Part shown: piece after piece, positions 23,486-36,856 of the stretch
How the letters are laid out: every line of letters starts with the position of its first letter
Position numbering within the stretch: position 1 is the stretch's first letter
Assembly: GCA_001599595.1 (NCBI GenBank)
Contig: BCHH01000007.1
Location: 1,395,785-1,459,784, forward strand
From: Beverwykella pulmonaria
Taxonomy: Eukaryota > Ascomycota > Dothideomycetes > Pleosporales > Melanommataceae
Direction of reading: 5' to 3'
Length of the DNA stretch: 64,000 nt
Program-made: the position numbers and the translations under genes
The notes under the pieces: generated by a model
Database searches by the model: none
The model's input: the letters and a program-made list of their open reading frames with translations, nothing else
What the model was told of the DNA's origin: nothing

Positions 23486-26400
23486 ATGGCCAGCAATTCG
23501 TTTGCGGGCAGCGTGCCACAGTATGCTCAGCCATCGCTGCCCGCTCTGGCACAGCACCGTACGTGAATCCGGCGTCAACTCAACTCCATGACCAGTAGCA
23601 AAGTCCATACAGTCACTACCTAAGTCGTGTCTTGTAGACTCTGCACTCGTCATGGCAGTGATTCGCCCTAACATGCGTTCTTCAACCAAAAATGCTGACT
23701 TCGCCATAGATCAGTCAGACACCGGAATAACCGCACATCTGGCCTCGCGGTTCCACGCACACCTTCCCACCGCACAGCTGTCCTCGCACGCCATCATCTC
23801 GCTCAACACATATACAGATGCCAGCCGCGGGCCCGATGGCGGGAAAGACGGAAGTGCGCACCAGGCCGCCGAGGACCTCGCTCAGCGAGCATATATGCGA
23901 CTTGGACAGCGCTCCGAGGACCAGGCCATTGTGTTCTTGTAAGCAGTGCAGAAAACTCAATTTGCTAGTCTCTAGTACTGACCTTTTTCAGGGGCGAGTC
24001 CGGTGCAGGCAAGACAACCATTCGCGGACATCTTCTGCGAGCATTTCTCTCTTATTCCGCCACCCCTCTCTCCAAGAAAATTGAGCTTGCCAACTTCGTC
24101 TTTGATGCATTCACAACCACCAAATCCTTAACCACGCCTATTGCTTCTAAGGCGGGCCTTCTGTTGGAGCTCCAGTACAACACCTCGACTTCACGCCATG
24201 CCACTCTGCTCGGCGCCCAATTCCTTGCACATCGGTTGGAGAGGCACAGGATCGCTTCGGTCCCGACTGGTGAACGGAACTATCACATCTTGTACTACCT
24301 TTTGTCCGGAACTAGCCCCGCCGAGAGGAAACACCTGGGACTCGATCTCCTCGGAAGCGATGGTCCAGGGAACCGAGCATCCCTCACCAACAAGCGATGG
24401 CGCTATCTTGGTCATCCAACCCAGCTCAAAGTTGGCATTGATGACGCGAAGGGCTTCCACGAATTCAAAACTGCCCTCAGGAAGCTTGAGTTTTCCAAGC
24501 AAGATATCGCGGGCATCTGTGAAATCATGGCCACCATTCTTCACATTGGCCAATTGGAATTCGTGACTGGCCAATCCACAGCACCTGGGGCTGACGATAG
24601 CGGCGGCTATTCGCACGAAGGGGGTGAATCGGTCACCATGGTAAAGAATAAGGAGTCTCTGGGCCCGATTGCTGCCTTCCTTGGAACCAGCATTCCTGAT
24701 CTGGAGCAGAGTCTTCGATACAAGACCAAGACCCTATACCGCGAGCGAGTCACTGTAATGCTTGATCCCAAAGGTGCCCGTGAGAATGCAGACGAGCTCG
24801 CCCGAACCCTTTACTCGCTCTTGGTCGCCTACGTCGTGGAGCAGATCAACTCGAGAATATGTGTGCTCCCCGATCAGGTTTCCAACACCGTGTCAATCGC
24901 AGACTTCCCCGGTTTCTCACCCAACACAACTGGGTCCAGCTTAGATCAGCTTCTCAATAATGCCGCGAATGAGTCGCTTTACAACTTTTGCCAGCAAAGT
25001 TTCTTTGGTCGCCAGGTTCAGGAGATGGAGGCAGAAGATGTCATCGTTCCTCAGCTCGAGTATTATGACAACTCTGAAGCAAAGACAGGTCTTTTGAAAC
25101 CAGGAAATGGGCTTTTGAGCATTCTTGACGATCAGATGCGTCGCGGTAAAACCGACATGCAATTCTTAGAAGCTATTCGGAAACGTTTTGATGGGAAGAA
25201 TACCGCTATTATCCCAGGCAGTCTCACAGTCATGCAGCCAGGAAGCAATTTCCCAACGCCCAACACTGCCGCTTCGTTCACCGTTCGCCATTTCGCAGGA
25301 GATGTGGACTACTCGGTCGATAACTTCATCGAGGAGAACGCAGAACTCATTTCTGGTGACATGATGAATCTGCTCAAGACCGCTCGCAGTCCCTTCGTGC
25401 AAGAGCTCTTCGGCCAGGATGCATTGAAGAAGATCACCCACCCCAAGGAGAAGTCAGCTATTGTGCAAGCTTCAGTCAGTTCCAAGCCCATGAGGATGCC
25501 TAGCATGGCAAAACGGAAGACCGACAAAACTGGTCGATATGGTCGTCAGGTGAATGTTTTCGACGAGGATGGTGTCAGCGAAGCCGAGAGTGCTGTGTCT
25601 GGATCGAAGAAAGGCGACGCATCTGGAAAACAGACCGGGGCCGCTGGCCAATTCCTTAGTTCTCTCCGGACTATAGACTCCTCTCTTCGCAAGGCCAACC
25701 CTTATTTCATAATCTGTCTGAAGCCAAACGATCGAAGAATTGCGAACCAGTTCGACAGCAAATGCGTACGCACTCAGGTGCAGGCTTTAGGCATTGCTGA
25801 GATTAGTAGACGTCTACGCGTTGCAGACTTCAGCATCTTCTTGCCCTTTGCTGAGTTCCTTGGTCTCGCGGAGACGGAGGCTTCTGTGGTTGGGAGCGAG
25901 AAGGAGAGAGCCGAGGCTGTATTGGACAGCAAGCCTTGGAGAGAGAACGAGGTCCGTGTTGGCGCGACTGGCGTTTTCCTCAGTGAAAGGTGCTGGCTGG
26001 AGATTGCCAACATTATGGACATCGCTGCCGCCCCGCGTGGCGTGTCCGTTTCAGATGAAAATCTTCTCAATCCTAACGCACATTCATTCGGCGACTCTAG
26101 AGCCGGCTTGCTCTCACCTTCACCGGGAGCCTTCTACCATGATGACAAGGGAGGTAGTTATTTCGGCAGCAAAGACGTAGATGCTCGATCAGAGGCTCCG
26201 TCGGGCGTCACGAGTGGTGACATGTTCCATGGTCTTGAGACACCCAAAGCAATGGGCGAAAAGGTTCCTGAAAAAGAACTGCAGGAGGTGGATGTGGTCC
26301 AGGTTTCCGGCTCCCGCAAACGATGGCTCTTCGTCGTTTATGCCCTCACATTCTACATTCCCGATATTTTTATCAAGTGGATAGGACGAATGAAGCGAAA

Positions 26401-29374
26401 GGATGTGCGACTGGCGTGGCGTGAAAAGCTTGCCATCAACATGCTCATTTGGCTAAGCTGTGGTTTTGTCATCTTCCTCATGAGTAAGTTTCAGTTCTCA
26501 TGTCTACTACTACATAACTGACGGTCAACAGTTGGTTTCCCGGAACTGATTTGTCCTACACAACACGTCTATTCGACATCCGAGTTAACTTCGTTCAATG
26601 GCGAAAACGGTGCAAGTTCTTATGTTGCTATTCGAGGCGTCGTCTACGATCTCGGCAGCTTTATGCCTCATCACTACCCATCGATTATCCCACAAAAGTC
26701 CCTCAAGAAGTACGCTGGTTTAGATGCTACAAACCTATTCCCTATCCAGGTTTCGGCTCTATGCAATGGTGTTGACGGTTCAGTCCACCCCGGAGTCCAG
26801 CTCAACTACCGTAACTCGAATTATACGAATCAGAACAATGTCATCAGCACTACCGACTTAAATGCCAAATACCACGACTTCCGATGGTTCACGAACGACT
26901 CACGTCCAGATTGGTGGTACGAGCAGCAAGTGTTCATGAAAGCAAATTACATGAAAGGCCGTGTCGGATTCAGTCCCCAGTATTTGAAGACGTTGGCCGG
27001 CAAGGGCAATGCAATCGCTTACATAGACAACCGGGTGTACGACCTCACGCAATACATTCCTGGCGGTCGTGAAGTCAAATACCCACCTACCGATGCAAAG
27101 GCAGATCAACAACCCAACACCAACTTCATGGATAGCTCCGTTGTCGACATCTTCAGAGTTCAAGCCGGTACAGATGTAGGCAAGTACTGGTCTGCTCTAA
27201 GCCTTGACCAGACCAAAAAGAACAACATGAAGGTCTGCCTGGACAACCTCTTCTACGTCGGTGACCTCGACACCAGAAGCTCTACCAAATGTTTGTTTGC
27301 CAAATACTTTCTTCTGGCCATTTCGATTCTTATGGTCAGCGTCATTGGCTTCAAGTTCTTCGCTGCGCTTCAGTTCAGCAGGAAAAGTCTTCCGGAGAAC
27401 ATCGACAAATTCATCATCTGCACTGTCCCGGCTTATACTGAGGACGAAGAGTCTCTTCGGCGTGCCATCGACTCTGCTGCAAGAATGAAATACGACGACA
27501 AGCGCAAGCTCATCGTCATCGTCTGTGATGGTATGATCATTGGTCAAGGAAACGACAAGCCAACTCCTCGTATCGTCCTTGATATTCTTGGCGTCCCAGA
27601 AAGTACAGATCCTGATCCACTCAGTTTCGAGAGTTTGGGCGAAGGCCAAAAGCAGCACAACATGGGTAAATGTTATTCTGGTTTATATGAGGTTCAAGGT
27701 CACATTGTACCCTTCTTGGTTGTTGTCAAGATTGGAAGGCCTGCGGAAGTCTCAAAGTAAGTCTCCGTTTATATCCGTCGCTGGTGAATATCTCTAACAA
27801 TAATAGGCCTGGCAATCGTGGCAAGCGTGACTCGCAGGTCCTTTTGATGAGGTTCTTGAATCGTGTTCACTACAATCTCCCAATGAGCCCTCTCGAACTT
27901 GAGATGCACCACCAGATTCGAAACATTATCGGCGTTAACCCTACGTTCTACGAATTTCTTCTGCAAATCGACGCAGATACGGTCGTTGCTCCTGATGCCG
28001 CTACACGATTCGTCGCAGCATTCATTCATGATACTCGTCTTATTGGTGTTTGTGGTGAAACATCCCTCACCAACGCCAAATCGTCATTTATTACCATGAT
28101 GCAGGTGTACGAATACTACATCTCTCACAACTTGACTAAGGCCTTCGAAAGTCTGTTTGGATCAGTTACTTGTCTTCCAGGTTGTTTCACAATGTACCGC
28201 ATCCGAGCCGCTGAGACTGGAAAGCCGTTGTTCGTCAGTAAAGAGGTCGTCGAAGCTTACCAAGAAATCCGCGTCGACACCTTGCACATGAAGAATCTGT
28301 TGCATTTGGGAGAGGATCGATTCTTGACGACCTTGCTTCTCAAATATCACTCCACCCATAAGACAAAATACCTCAATCGGGCTCATGCATGGACCGTTGC
28401 TCCCGACAGCTGGACGGTCTTCATGTCACAGCGTCGTCGGTGGATTAACTCCACGGTGCACAATCTCGTTGAACTGATTCCATTGCAGCAGCTTTGCGGC
28501 TTCTGCTGCTTCAGCATGCGCTTCGTTGTATTCCTAGATTTGATCTCGACAGTTGTTCAGCCCGTCATCGTCGTTTACATTGGCTACCTGATCTATCTCC
28601 TTGTCTACAGCAAGGACATCATTCCGCTCACTGCCTTTATTCTCCTTGGCGCAATCTACGGTCTTCAAATAATCATCTTCGTCCTGCGCCGCAAATGGGA
28701 GATGATTGGATGGATGTTGATCTACCTCCTGGCCACTCCAGTGTTTGCCTTCGGACTACCATTGTACTCATTCTGGCACATGGACGATTTCTCCTGGGGT
28801 AACACTCGTATCGTCACTGGTGAGAAGGGCCAGAAGATTGTCGTCTCAGACGAAGGCAAATTTGATCCTGCGAGCATCCCGAAGAAGAAGTGGGATGAGT
28901 ATCAAGCCGAGATGTGGGAGCAACACACGACGCGGGACGACCGATCGGAGATTTCAGGTATTTCCTACGGCACTAAACGATACATGGGCGCTTCAGTGGC
29001 TGGCTCTGAATATGGAGGGATGCCACCATCGCGACCAATGTCGCATCTCGAGCTCCCTCGATATGGGAACGGCTCTCGCATGAGTCTCGCGCCGAGTGGA
29101 TATGGAGGCTACGACAACATGGAGATGGCGAGTCTCAACCTGCCAAGCGACGATGCTCTGTTAGCCGAGATCAGAGACATTCTGGCTACCAGCGATCTCA
29201 TGACCATTACCAAGAAGGCCGTCAAGGTTGAATTGGAGAAGAGGTATGTGTACCATGTATTCCACCGTTGATCATAAAGCTAACTGACTTGACAGATTCG
29301 GAATGGATCTCACTCTGAAGAAACAGTTCATCGGTAGCGCCGTCGAGTCGCTGTTAGTCGGCCAGATGCAATAG
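23486..29374 (+). CDS. csmA: Class V chitin synthase with myosin motor-like domain
   Basis: Exons 23486-23558, 23710-23938, 23992-26483, 26532-27756, 27807-29243 and 29296-29374 encode 1844 residues. Residues 102-109 are the myosin P-loop GESGAGKT, split by an intron just before it; DFPGF is the switch II-type motif. After the motor-like head (to about 770) come paired membrane segments, a cytochrome b5-like region ([18 protein letters not shown]), and the chitin synthase domain with DAD near 1396, GEDRFLTT and QRRRW at 1548-1552. Membrane helices and a DEK-type C-terminal domain complete it. The enzyme makes chitin at hyphal tips and septa; the motor-like head binds actin in characterised homologues. 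It is divergent from csmB. The first intron has an alternative in-frame acceptor (after 23637), so exon 2 could be 72 bp longer. Confidence 0.93.
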
Positions 29375-30313
29375 CGATTCACTCAGTCCCCATGAATGGC
29401 ACAATTTGAAAGACAAAACTTTACGAATATACGCTGCCTGCAAAAAAGTCCCCGCGATCTTTCTTTGTTCCTTTTGCGACCTATATGCTGCACTAGGAAG
29501 GTGCCTATATCTAAGTATTATTAATTACGCACTGGCGCGCACGCACTCCTTTCTATTTCTTTGTTGGGCATTTTAGGCAATTGGGCGTTGAAGAGAGTAT
29601 ATGTGTTTGACTTTTGGACAAGGGGATGGATGTACCCGGGCATTTGACACTATTGAGTAGCTTTGAGATCTTTTTGCATGGACCTGGCTCTGCTGTATCG
29701 AGTTCTGGCCTGCTCGCTGATTTTCTTTCATTTGGTCTGCATTTCTCTGGAAAATGAATGGGAAGACTACTCGTAGTAATGATTTGGGGAAGCGGGGATG
29801 CTCTATAGTAATAATTGAGATACTATTTCAACATGATGGATGTGGTGCGGGCGTGAAGGGTTTGATCGAGGTAGAACTTTAGTAACCTCTGAACATGTGA
29901 CTCCTTGTCATCGTATGAGTGCGTCTTCTTTCTCCAGTCGTCCAGCCCAGTGGTAAGGACTGGGAACACTGCCAAGGCCCAATGCCGCGGACAACGCCAC
30001 CCAACCCCACCACACTCTGACGATTGTCAATTTCGACGTTTGTGGGTTGCCTGCAGCCTACACTCCCGCACCCTTCTCTTCTGCTACCGACCTTTTTCGC
30101 ACCTTCCTCACCGGTGCCCACATTCCGCCTTTGCTTGCGGAGTTAGCCTTTATTTCCACGACTGCGACAGGCAGCGCATGCCTCTCTGACTCCTCTGCGA
30201 CCCCGCTACCCACAGACCGCAAACACTCCACATAAACAGACGCTGCGCCCTCAGTACCGCTACCTCGCTCTCGTCTTCCTCCTCTCCCTCCGACACGATA
30301 CTTTGCATTCGAA
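29375..30313. other. Intergenic between csmA and eIF5B
   Basis: Holds the csmA 3' end and the eIF5B promoter/leader. No gene is supported. Confidence 0.5.
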
Positions 30314-33300
30314 ATGGCGCCCAAAAAGAAGGGCAACAAGAAGGCGGACGACAACTGGGAAGCCGAGCTCGGCGAGCCCATTGCTCCCACAGAGGCCGCC
30401 GCCGCAGATCCCAAGCCCGAAGATGCTGCTCTCGAAGAAGAGGCGCCCGTTAACGACCTCATGGCCGCGATCCAGCGGCGGAAGAAGAAGAGGAACAAGG
30501 GCAAAGACCAAGATACCGTGCAAGGGGAAGACCCCACAGACGATGGCGCAGCGACAAACTTCGGGAGTAAGGCGCCGGAGGAGGCCAACTTCGACGAGGA
30601 CGACGTCTTTGCGGGGAATTTCAACAAGAAGAAGGCTAAGGCAGCGGAGAAGAAGGATGAGGAGGTTAAGGATGTCAAGGAAGAGAAGGTAGATGATGGC
30701 GCACCCAAGGTGAAGACCAAGGCGGAGAAGGAGAAGGAGAAGAAGGAGAAAGAGAAGCAGCGGAAAAAGGAACTGGTACGCCTCTTCTATGATTCCCAGA
30801 CTGCTAGTTCTAATGTGCATCGCTCTAGGCTGCGAAGAAGAAGGCCACTGGCCCTGCAAAAGCCGAACCAGCGAAGGCCGCCGAGACGAAAGCTGCCGCA
30901 GCTGCCACAGTCTCTACACCTGCTGCCGAGCCCGCTGCCGCTGCAGGTGGCAAAAAGAAGAAGCTCAACCCAGCTCTCCTCGCGCTCCAGAAACAACAGG
31001 AAGAACGTAGGAGGAGAGAGGAGGAATTAGCTCGACTCGCAGCCGAGGAGCAGAAAAGGATTGAGGAGGAGGAGAAGCTAGCTGAGGAGGAAATCAAAAA
31101 GAAGGAAGAAGCTAAGGCTGCGAAGAAGCAGAAGGAGAAGGACAAGATCGAGCAGCTCAAGAAAGAAGGCAAGTACATGACCAAGGCGCAGAAAGAAGCA
31201 AAGGCAAAGAACGACCTCCGTCTCAAGCAGATGCTGGAAGCTGGTGGTGCAAAGGTCGCTGCTTTGGAAGAGCCCGTGGACAAGAAGAAGCCCGTCTACG
31301 ATAACCGGAAGAAGAAGCGGACCAAGGCTGAGGAGTTGAAGGAACAGAAGGAAGCCGAGGAGGCCGCGAAGAAGTTGGAGGAGCTCAAGTTGGCCGAGGA
31401 GCAGGCGGCTGCGGAGGCTGCGGCGCAAAAGGCAAGGGAGGAGGAAGAGGCAAAGAAGGCACAGGAGAGTGACTCAGACGAGGACTGGGAAGCCCAAGCC
31501 GAGAAGATGGATGGTGTGAAGGATAGCTGGGATGTGGAATCGGAGGAAGAGGAAGAAAAGCCCAAGCCAACAACAACCAAGCCGGCCGCCAACGGAAAAG
31601 CTGTAGCGAAACCAGATTCCAAATCGGAGTCCAAATCAACATCAAAACCTACTCCAGCAGGACCTCCAAAAACAGTCGATTCAGAGTCAGAGTCTGAATC
31701 TGAAGACGATAGCGAAGACGATTCGTCAGAAGACGAAGAGCAAACAGCGACACAGAAGGCTGAGGCTGCTCGAAAGGCTGCTGCTGCTGATCGACGCAAG
31801 AAACAGCACGAGGAAGCTCTTGCAGCACGATCAAAAGACCACCTCCGATCTCCTATTTGCTGTATTCTCGGTCACGTCGATACCGGAAAGACGAAATTGC
31901 TCGACAAGATTCGACAAACCAACGTTCAAGAAGGTGAAGCTGGTGGTATTACGCAACAAATTGGTGCAACCTACTTCCCGGTAGAGGCTCTGGAGAAAAA
32001 GACCGCCGTGGTCAACAAAGACGGCGCTTTCCATTTCAACGTCCCTGGTCTTCTGGTCATCGATACGCCTGGTCACGAGTCTTTCACAAATCTGCGATCT
32101 AGAGGGTCTTCACTATGTAATATCGCCATTCTAGTCGTTGACATCATGCACGGTCTCGAACCACAGACACTAGAGTCCATGAAGCTATTGCGAGATAGGA
32201 AGACGCCCTTCATTGTTGCACTTAACAAGGTCGACCGTCTATTCGGATGGTCTAGGATCGACAACAATGGTTTTGAAGACAGTCTTGCCCTTCAGAAAAA
32301 GGCAGTCCAGCAGGAATTCAAAGACAGATGGGATTTCGTCCACACCCAGCTCCAAGAACAAGGATTCAATTCGGAACTCTTTTACCAGAACAAGAACATG
32401 GCGCGATACGTCTCGGTCGTCCCGACGTCTGCGCACACCGGCGAAGGTATCCCGGATATGCTGAAGCTGATCATCAAACTCACACAAGAGCGCATGACCA
32501 ACAACCTCATGTACCTGTCTGAAGTTGAATGCACAGTTCTAGAAGTCAAAATTATTGAGGGCCTCGGCACAACCATTGATGTCATTCTTTCGAACGGTGT
32601 CCTGCACGAAGGTGACCGGATCGTATTGTGTGGTAACCCAGAGCCTATAGCGACCAACATCCGAGCACTCTTGACTCCAGCCGAGATGAAGGAACTGCGT
32701 GTCAAGTCGACATACGTGCACAACAAGGAGGTCAAAGCTGCTATGGGCATCAAAATTGCTGCCGATGGTCTCGACACAGCTATTGCTGGGTCTCGCCTGC
32801 TGGTGGTCGGCAAAGACGATGACGAAGAAGACCTCATGGACGACGTCATGGGCGATCTTGCACATCTTCTCAGCAAAGTCTCCAAGACAGGTCGTGGTGT
32901 CACCGTACAAGCATCAACCCTCGGTTCTCTCGAAGCCTTGCTCGAGTTCTTGCGCGTCTCAAAGATTCCCGTTTCCACCATCTCCATCGGCCCAGTCTAC
33001 AGAAAGGACGTCCTGCGTGCCGGTGTCATGTTAGAAAAGGCCAAAGAATACGCCGTCATGCTCTGCTTCGATGTCAAAGTCGACAAAGAGGCGAAAGCGT
33101 ACGCGGACGAAATAGGTGTCAAAATATTCGAGGCCGATATCATCTACCATCTCTTTGACAAGTTCACGGCACATATGAAGACTCTCGAAGAGCAGAGAAA
33201 AGAGGACTCAAAGCTGCTGGCTGTATTCCCCTGTGTACTGAGACCGGTCGCGGTATTTAATAAGAAGGATCCGATTGTCATCGGTGTGGATGTTATTGAG

Positions 33301-33724
33301 GGGAACCTGAGGATGCTGACGCCGATTGCTTGTATCAAGAAGAATGCTGTTACTGGCGTGAAGGAAATTCTTCAGCTTGGTAGAGTGTAGGTCCTCTCCC
33401 ATTTGATCCCCCATCAACCCAACAACTCAAACCAATCACCCAACAACCCATTGTCCTCATCATTAACCCAACGTAAACAGTACATCCATCGAGCGCGACC
33501 ACAAGCAAATTTCCATCTGCAAAAAGGGGCAGCCCTCCGTCGCCGTCAAAATCGAAGGCCCGAACCAACCTCTCTACGGACGCCATCTCGAGGAATCAGA
33601 TATTCTGTACTCGTCGATTAGCAGGAAGAGTATTGATACGCTCAAGGAGTTCTTCAGGGATGAGGTTAGCCAGGATGAGTGGAAGTTGATCGTTACGCTG
33701 AAGAAGGAGTTTGATATTATGTGA
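30314..33724 (+). CDS. FUN12: Translation initiation factor eIF5B (IF2 family GTPase)
   Basis: Exons 30314-30775, 30829-33386 and 33481-33724 give 1087 residues. The first ~490 residues are a charged Lys/Glu/Ala-rich tail with acidic serine runs, as in eukaryotic eIF5B. The GTPase core follows: G1 GHVDTGKT at about 502-509, a GITQQIGAT switch segment, G3 DTPGHESF and G4 NKVDR. Beta-barrel domains and the C-terminal domain follow, ending [10 protein letters not shown]. The protein promotes 60S subunit joining, releasing itself after GTP hydrolysis on the ribosome. The final intron splits [13 protein letters not shown], a conserved junction. All motifs are intact; a single-copy housekeeping gene is expected. 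Confidence 0.96.
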
Positions 33725-34618
33725 GCGGCAGGAAGGATAGAATGCCTGAAGGGGGAGAGGGAAGATGTATGATTGCTGGATTCATTTTTCTATCACGGTG
33801 GTAAGATGCGAGATGGGGCTTAAGCTAGGCTTGATTCTCGCTCGTCGCTCTTACTATCCGAAAGCTTATTTGGTTGCTAATGTAAAATTTTCTTTTCCAC
33901 TCAGCTACTATTTCTTCCTGGCGTTTGTACATGTGTAATGGCGTTGATGCGGGCCTTTTGCTATCGAAAAGTTGGACGGGTGGAGAGAGAGTTCATGTAG
34001 GTAGATAGCCATATACAATACATAAGAGTGGAACTTTCATACTCTGGCCTGACTGTGGCTTGCCTGTGTGCAGTTCACAATACCTCTTTTCGAGTGGTTT
34101 CTTCCTGCTTAACGCCCAACCTCATCCACAGATTGTACCGTGTTAGCTGGCGTAAGTCCATCCATCCATTCATCCACCATTACATCCCTATTGCGTACCC
34201 ACTCTAGAATTGCATGGCTCGTACTCCACGCGATACCTGAACCACGCAATATGAGCCGCGCGAAGTCAACGGTTGGCAAGGAAATCCTAGGCTAGACAGG
34301 GTAGATGTGGTTCCGACGGGCCTGTTTTATATCTGGCGTGCTGATTTCGAACTCGCGGTTAATGTTGCTCGTGAGATTTGACACTCGTTGCTGGCAACCG
34401 TTACCGTTGTTGACGTTACAGGGAAGGAGGGACCAGCCCTTCGCAGAAATCGTCCGGGTATGGGACTCGAGACGCAAGACCACCTACAGTATGCATTTCC
34501 CCCATCCATGTGACAATGTCTTTCAAACACCGTACATACCATTACAAAGTACGTTTCTGAATCCTTAAGAACCCCTAAACACCACCGCCGAGTCCAAGCC
34601 TGTCCAAAGTTACAAGCA
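33725..34618. other. Intergenic between convergent genes
   Basis: Region between the 3' ends of eIF5B and the Zn2Cys6 regulator. Nothing recognisable beyond untranslated sequence. Confidence 0.5.
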
Positions 34619-36856
34619 TCACCACAGGATATCCGAAAAAGCCGTTCTTAGTACCTCCGTCCTCGTCTTCTGTAGTTCTGGCGCTCCACCCACGAGATCA
34701 AGAATATCTAGCGTCTTCCTCGCATCCTTTTTCGCCATCATAAGGAGCGGGTCGGTGGCTGGAGAGCCCCTAGATTCAGCGGAGAGAGGTTTTTCCTGCG
34801 TGCTGAGGATACGCGCCATAAGCAGCTACAGTACATGCTTGCGTCAGAAAACAAAACAGTCTGGGAGGTAAGAAGGAGGGGTAGGCTTACTGCTTCTTCA
34901 AAAGCGCGATGCTGAAACACCCACCACACGCCCGCATCGACTCTCAAGTACTCCCAAAAGTGGAAGAAGGCTTGTAGTGCCATCCTCGCAGCTTCCAGCG
35001 CGCCTTTAACGTCGCATGTCACGCCCCCTGCTTCGTTCTCATCAGCGTTAAGGATCATGACGCAGTGCCAGAAGTTACTTCTGAAGAAGAAATTTTGTCT
35101 GAGCAGTCGCGGGTTTGTGGTAACAAGGTTGTGGATTGTGGCGTCGTCGGAGGTAGTGAGTAGGGGGGGGAAAGATGCAAGCAGGTCGTGGTATTTCGCT
35201 ATGAGGGTGGCTTTGTCGCGGGGGGAGGTAGTAAGGGGGTTGTTCAGGGACCGTGGCGTGCACACGCTGCGCTGGACGAGGTTTGCCATGTGCCACATCG
35301 AGCGGATGTACTGACGGTCTGAGAGCTCGTACGCAGGGAAGACATCCGACATGGGCGCAATATTACTGATACTCATGGGGTTGATGATGGGATCAGAAGT
35401 GCCGTTTGAAGAGGACCCGTTGGCAACGTAGCCGTCTAGTTCGTCGGTTAGGGACTCGACGCGCACGTCGGAAAATGTGGCTGTTGGCGGCAACTTGAGG
35501 AGGACCGTGAGGAAAGTGTCCTGGAAGAGGACGGCCTGCCAGAGCTTGCGTCGCTGCTGCTTATCGCTCAGTGAGCATCGGGGAGCAAAGATGTCGGGAT
35601 CGCGGTGCAGGCCCATGGCGTAGGCCTGTCGTATGAGCACGCCCCCAAACGACCACGCGTCGGAGGCGTGGTTGTCATTCATCAGGAAGTAGCAGATGAG
35701 CACCATGGCCTGCAGAGTCCTTACTGACGCCCGACTTAGATACGAGGACAGCCGGAGTGCTTGCTGGGACGCCGAGACGTAGAACTCGGCAATCTGCGCT
35801 CTTTCCTGGTCGGACGGCGTGGCTATGAACTGCGTGCCCATTGCGTAGATGACGAAGTGGAGGGCCACCAACACCGGATCAGCTACCTGCTTCTCTGGAA
35901 TGGGCAAAGACCAGAAGCGCTCGTAGTCGGCGTAGAAGTTCCTTCGGTGGATCATTGGGTACACTGGGTCGACGCTGTTGAAGCAAGTTAGAAGTGCTCT
36001 GGCGATGCAGCGTGTTGACTTACGCATCAAAGTACTTCGCCACCAGGATATCGGCCTGATCTTTAGCTGGCAGAACTCCAATGACTTCCGACAGACCACC
36101 CCGGCTGGTCCAGTAATTGGCGAACGGATGCTCTGAGCCCAAACCAAAGTAGGGTGACGGGGCATGGTTCGAATAGGGAATATTCGAGAGCAAAAAAGGC
36201 GAGGAGCTTGTCGAGGACAGCGACACGCTTCGGTACTGAGCAGACGACCTTGGCGTTGGCACCTGGACCTAACGCACACACATCAGCACAAGCGCAATTA
36301 CGATCCAATCCAAGAGATATAGATGAATTACCTGAATGGGAATTGCATGACTGTCGTTGCCAAGAGATGGTTTGGAGCTGTTTCTCGATCGTCCCGCCCC
36401 CGTATTACGCGGCGTGGCGCCGCGGCTTTGCATTTCTTAGCAGTTGCGCATGCAGATGCATATGGAAGTACAAAGGTGCGCAAACTCACTCTGCGGACAT
36501 GATTAGATTGGCCACCTCGGAATATCTGCATTCTGACTGCCGCTTGACGCAGGCAATGCATTGGGGCCGCCCGCGGTCGCACTGGGTGACGGTCAGCCCA
36601 CATCCATGCCTCCTTTTGCGATCCTGTTTGTATGTGCATGGCAATTGCTGGACCCGGCTCTCGCGACAAAGCCAACGGAGGTGGATGGATGAAAGAGGCC
36701 CACCTTGGTCTTCCTCTCGACGCACTCCTCGCAGCTGAGCGTGGGCTTATTGCGCTTTTGTCGTTTCTTTGGGGCCTCACCGTGAGTGTCCGGGACAGAG
36801 TTTGTGTGGGGTGCCGATCGCGAGTCCTTGTCGCGGCTGGCCACTGTGGTCTCCAT
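34619..36856 (-). CDS. Zn2Cys6 transcription factor with fungal-specific middle homology domain
   Basis: Six exons (36856-36704, 36581-36490, 36425-36332, 36268-36024, 35974-34891, 34825-34619) give 624 residues; all junctions are GT-AG and keep frame. The binuclear cluster has cysteines 42, 45, 52, 59, 62 and 69 (C-x2-C-x6-C-x6-C-x2-C-x6-C), preceded by basic KKRQKRNKP, and is split by an intron after Lys51. A Ser/Pro-rich linker leads to the fungal transcription factor regulatory domain starting around DPVYPMIHRRNF, with the typical AYAMGLHRDPD segment. It is a nuclear DNA-binding regulator; neither its target genes nor a characterised orthologue can be named. The start at METTVAS is the first Met in frame close to the zinc cluster; an earlier exon is possible. 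Confidence 0.85.

Noticed and set aside
30058..31283. Long minus-strand open frames opposite eIF5B
   Set aside because: They mirror the Lys/Glu-rich codons of the eIF5B N-terminus and are low-complexity Ser/Leu/Phe strings without domains.
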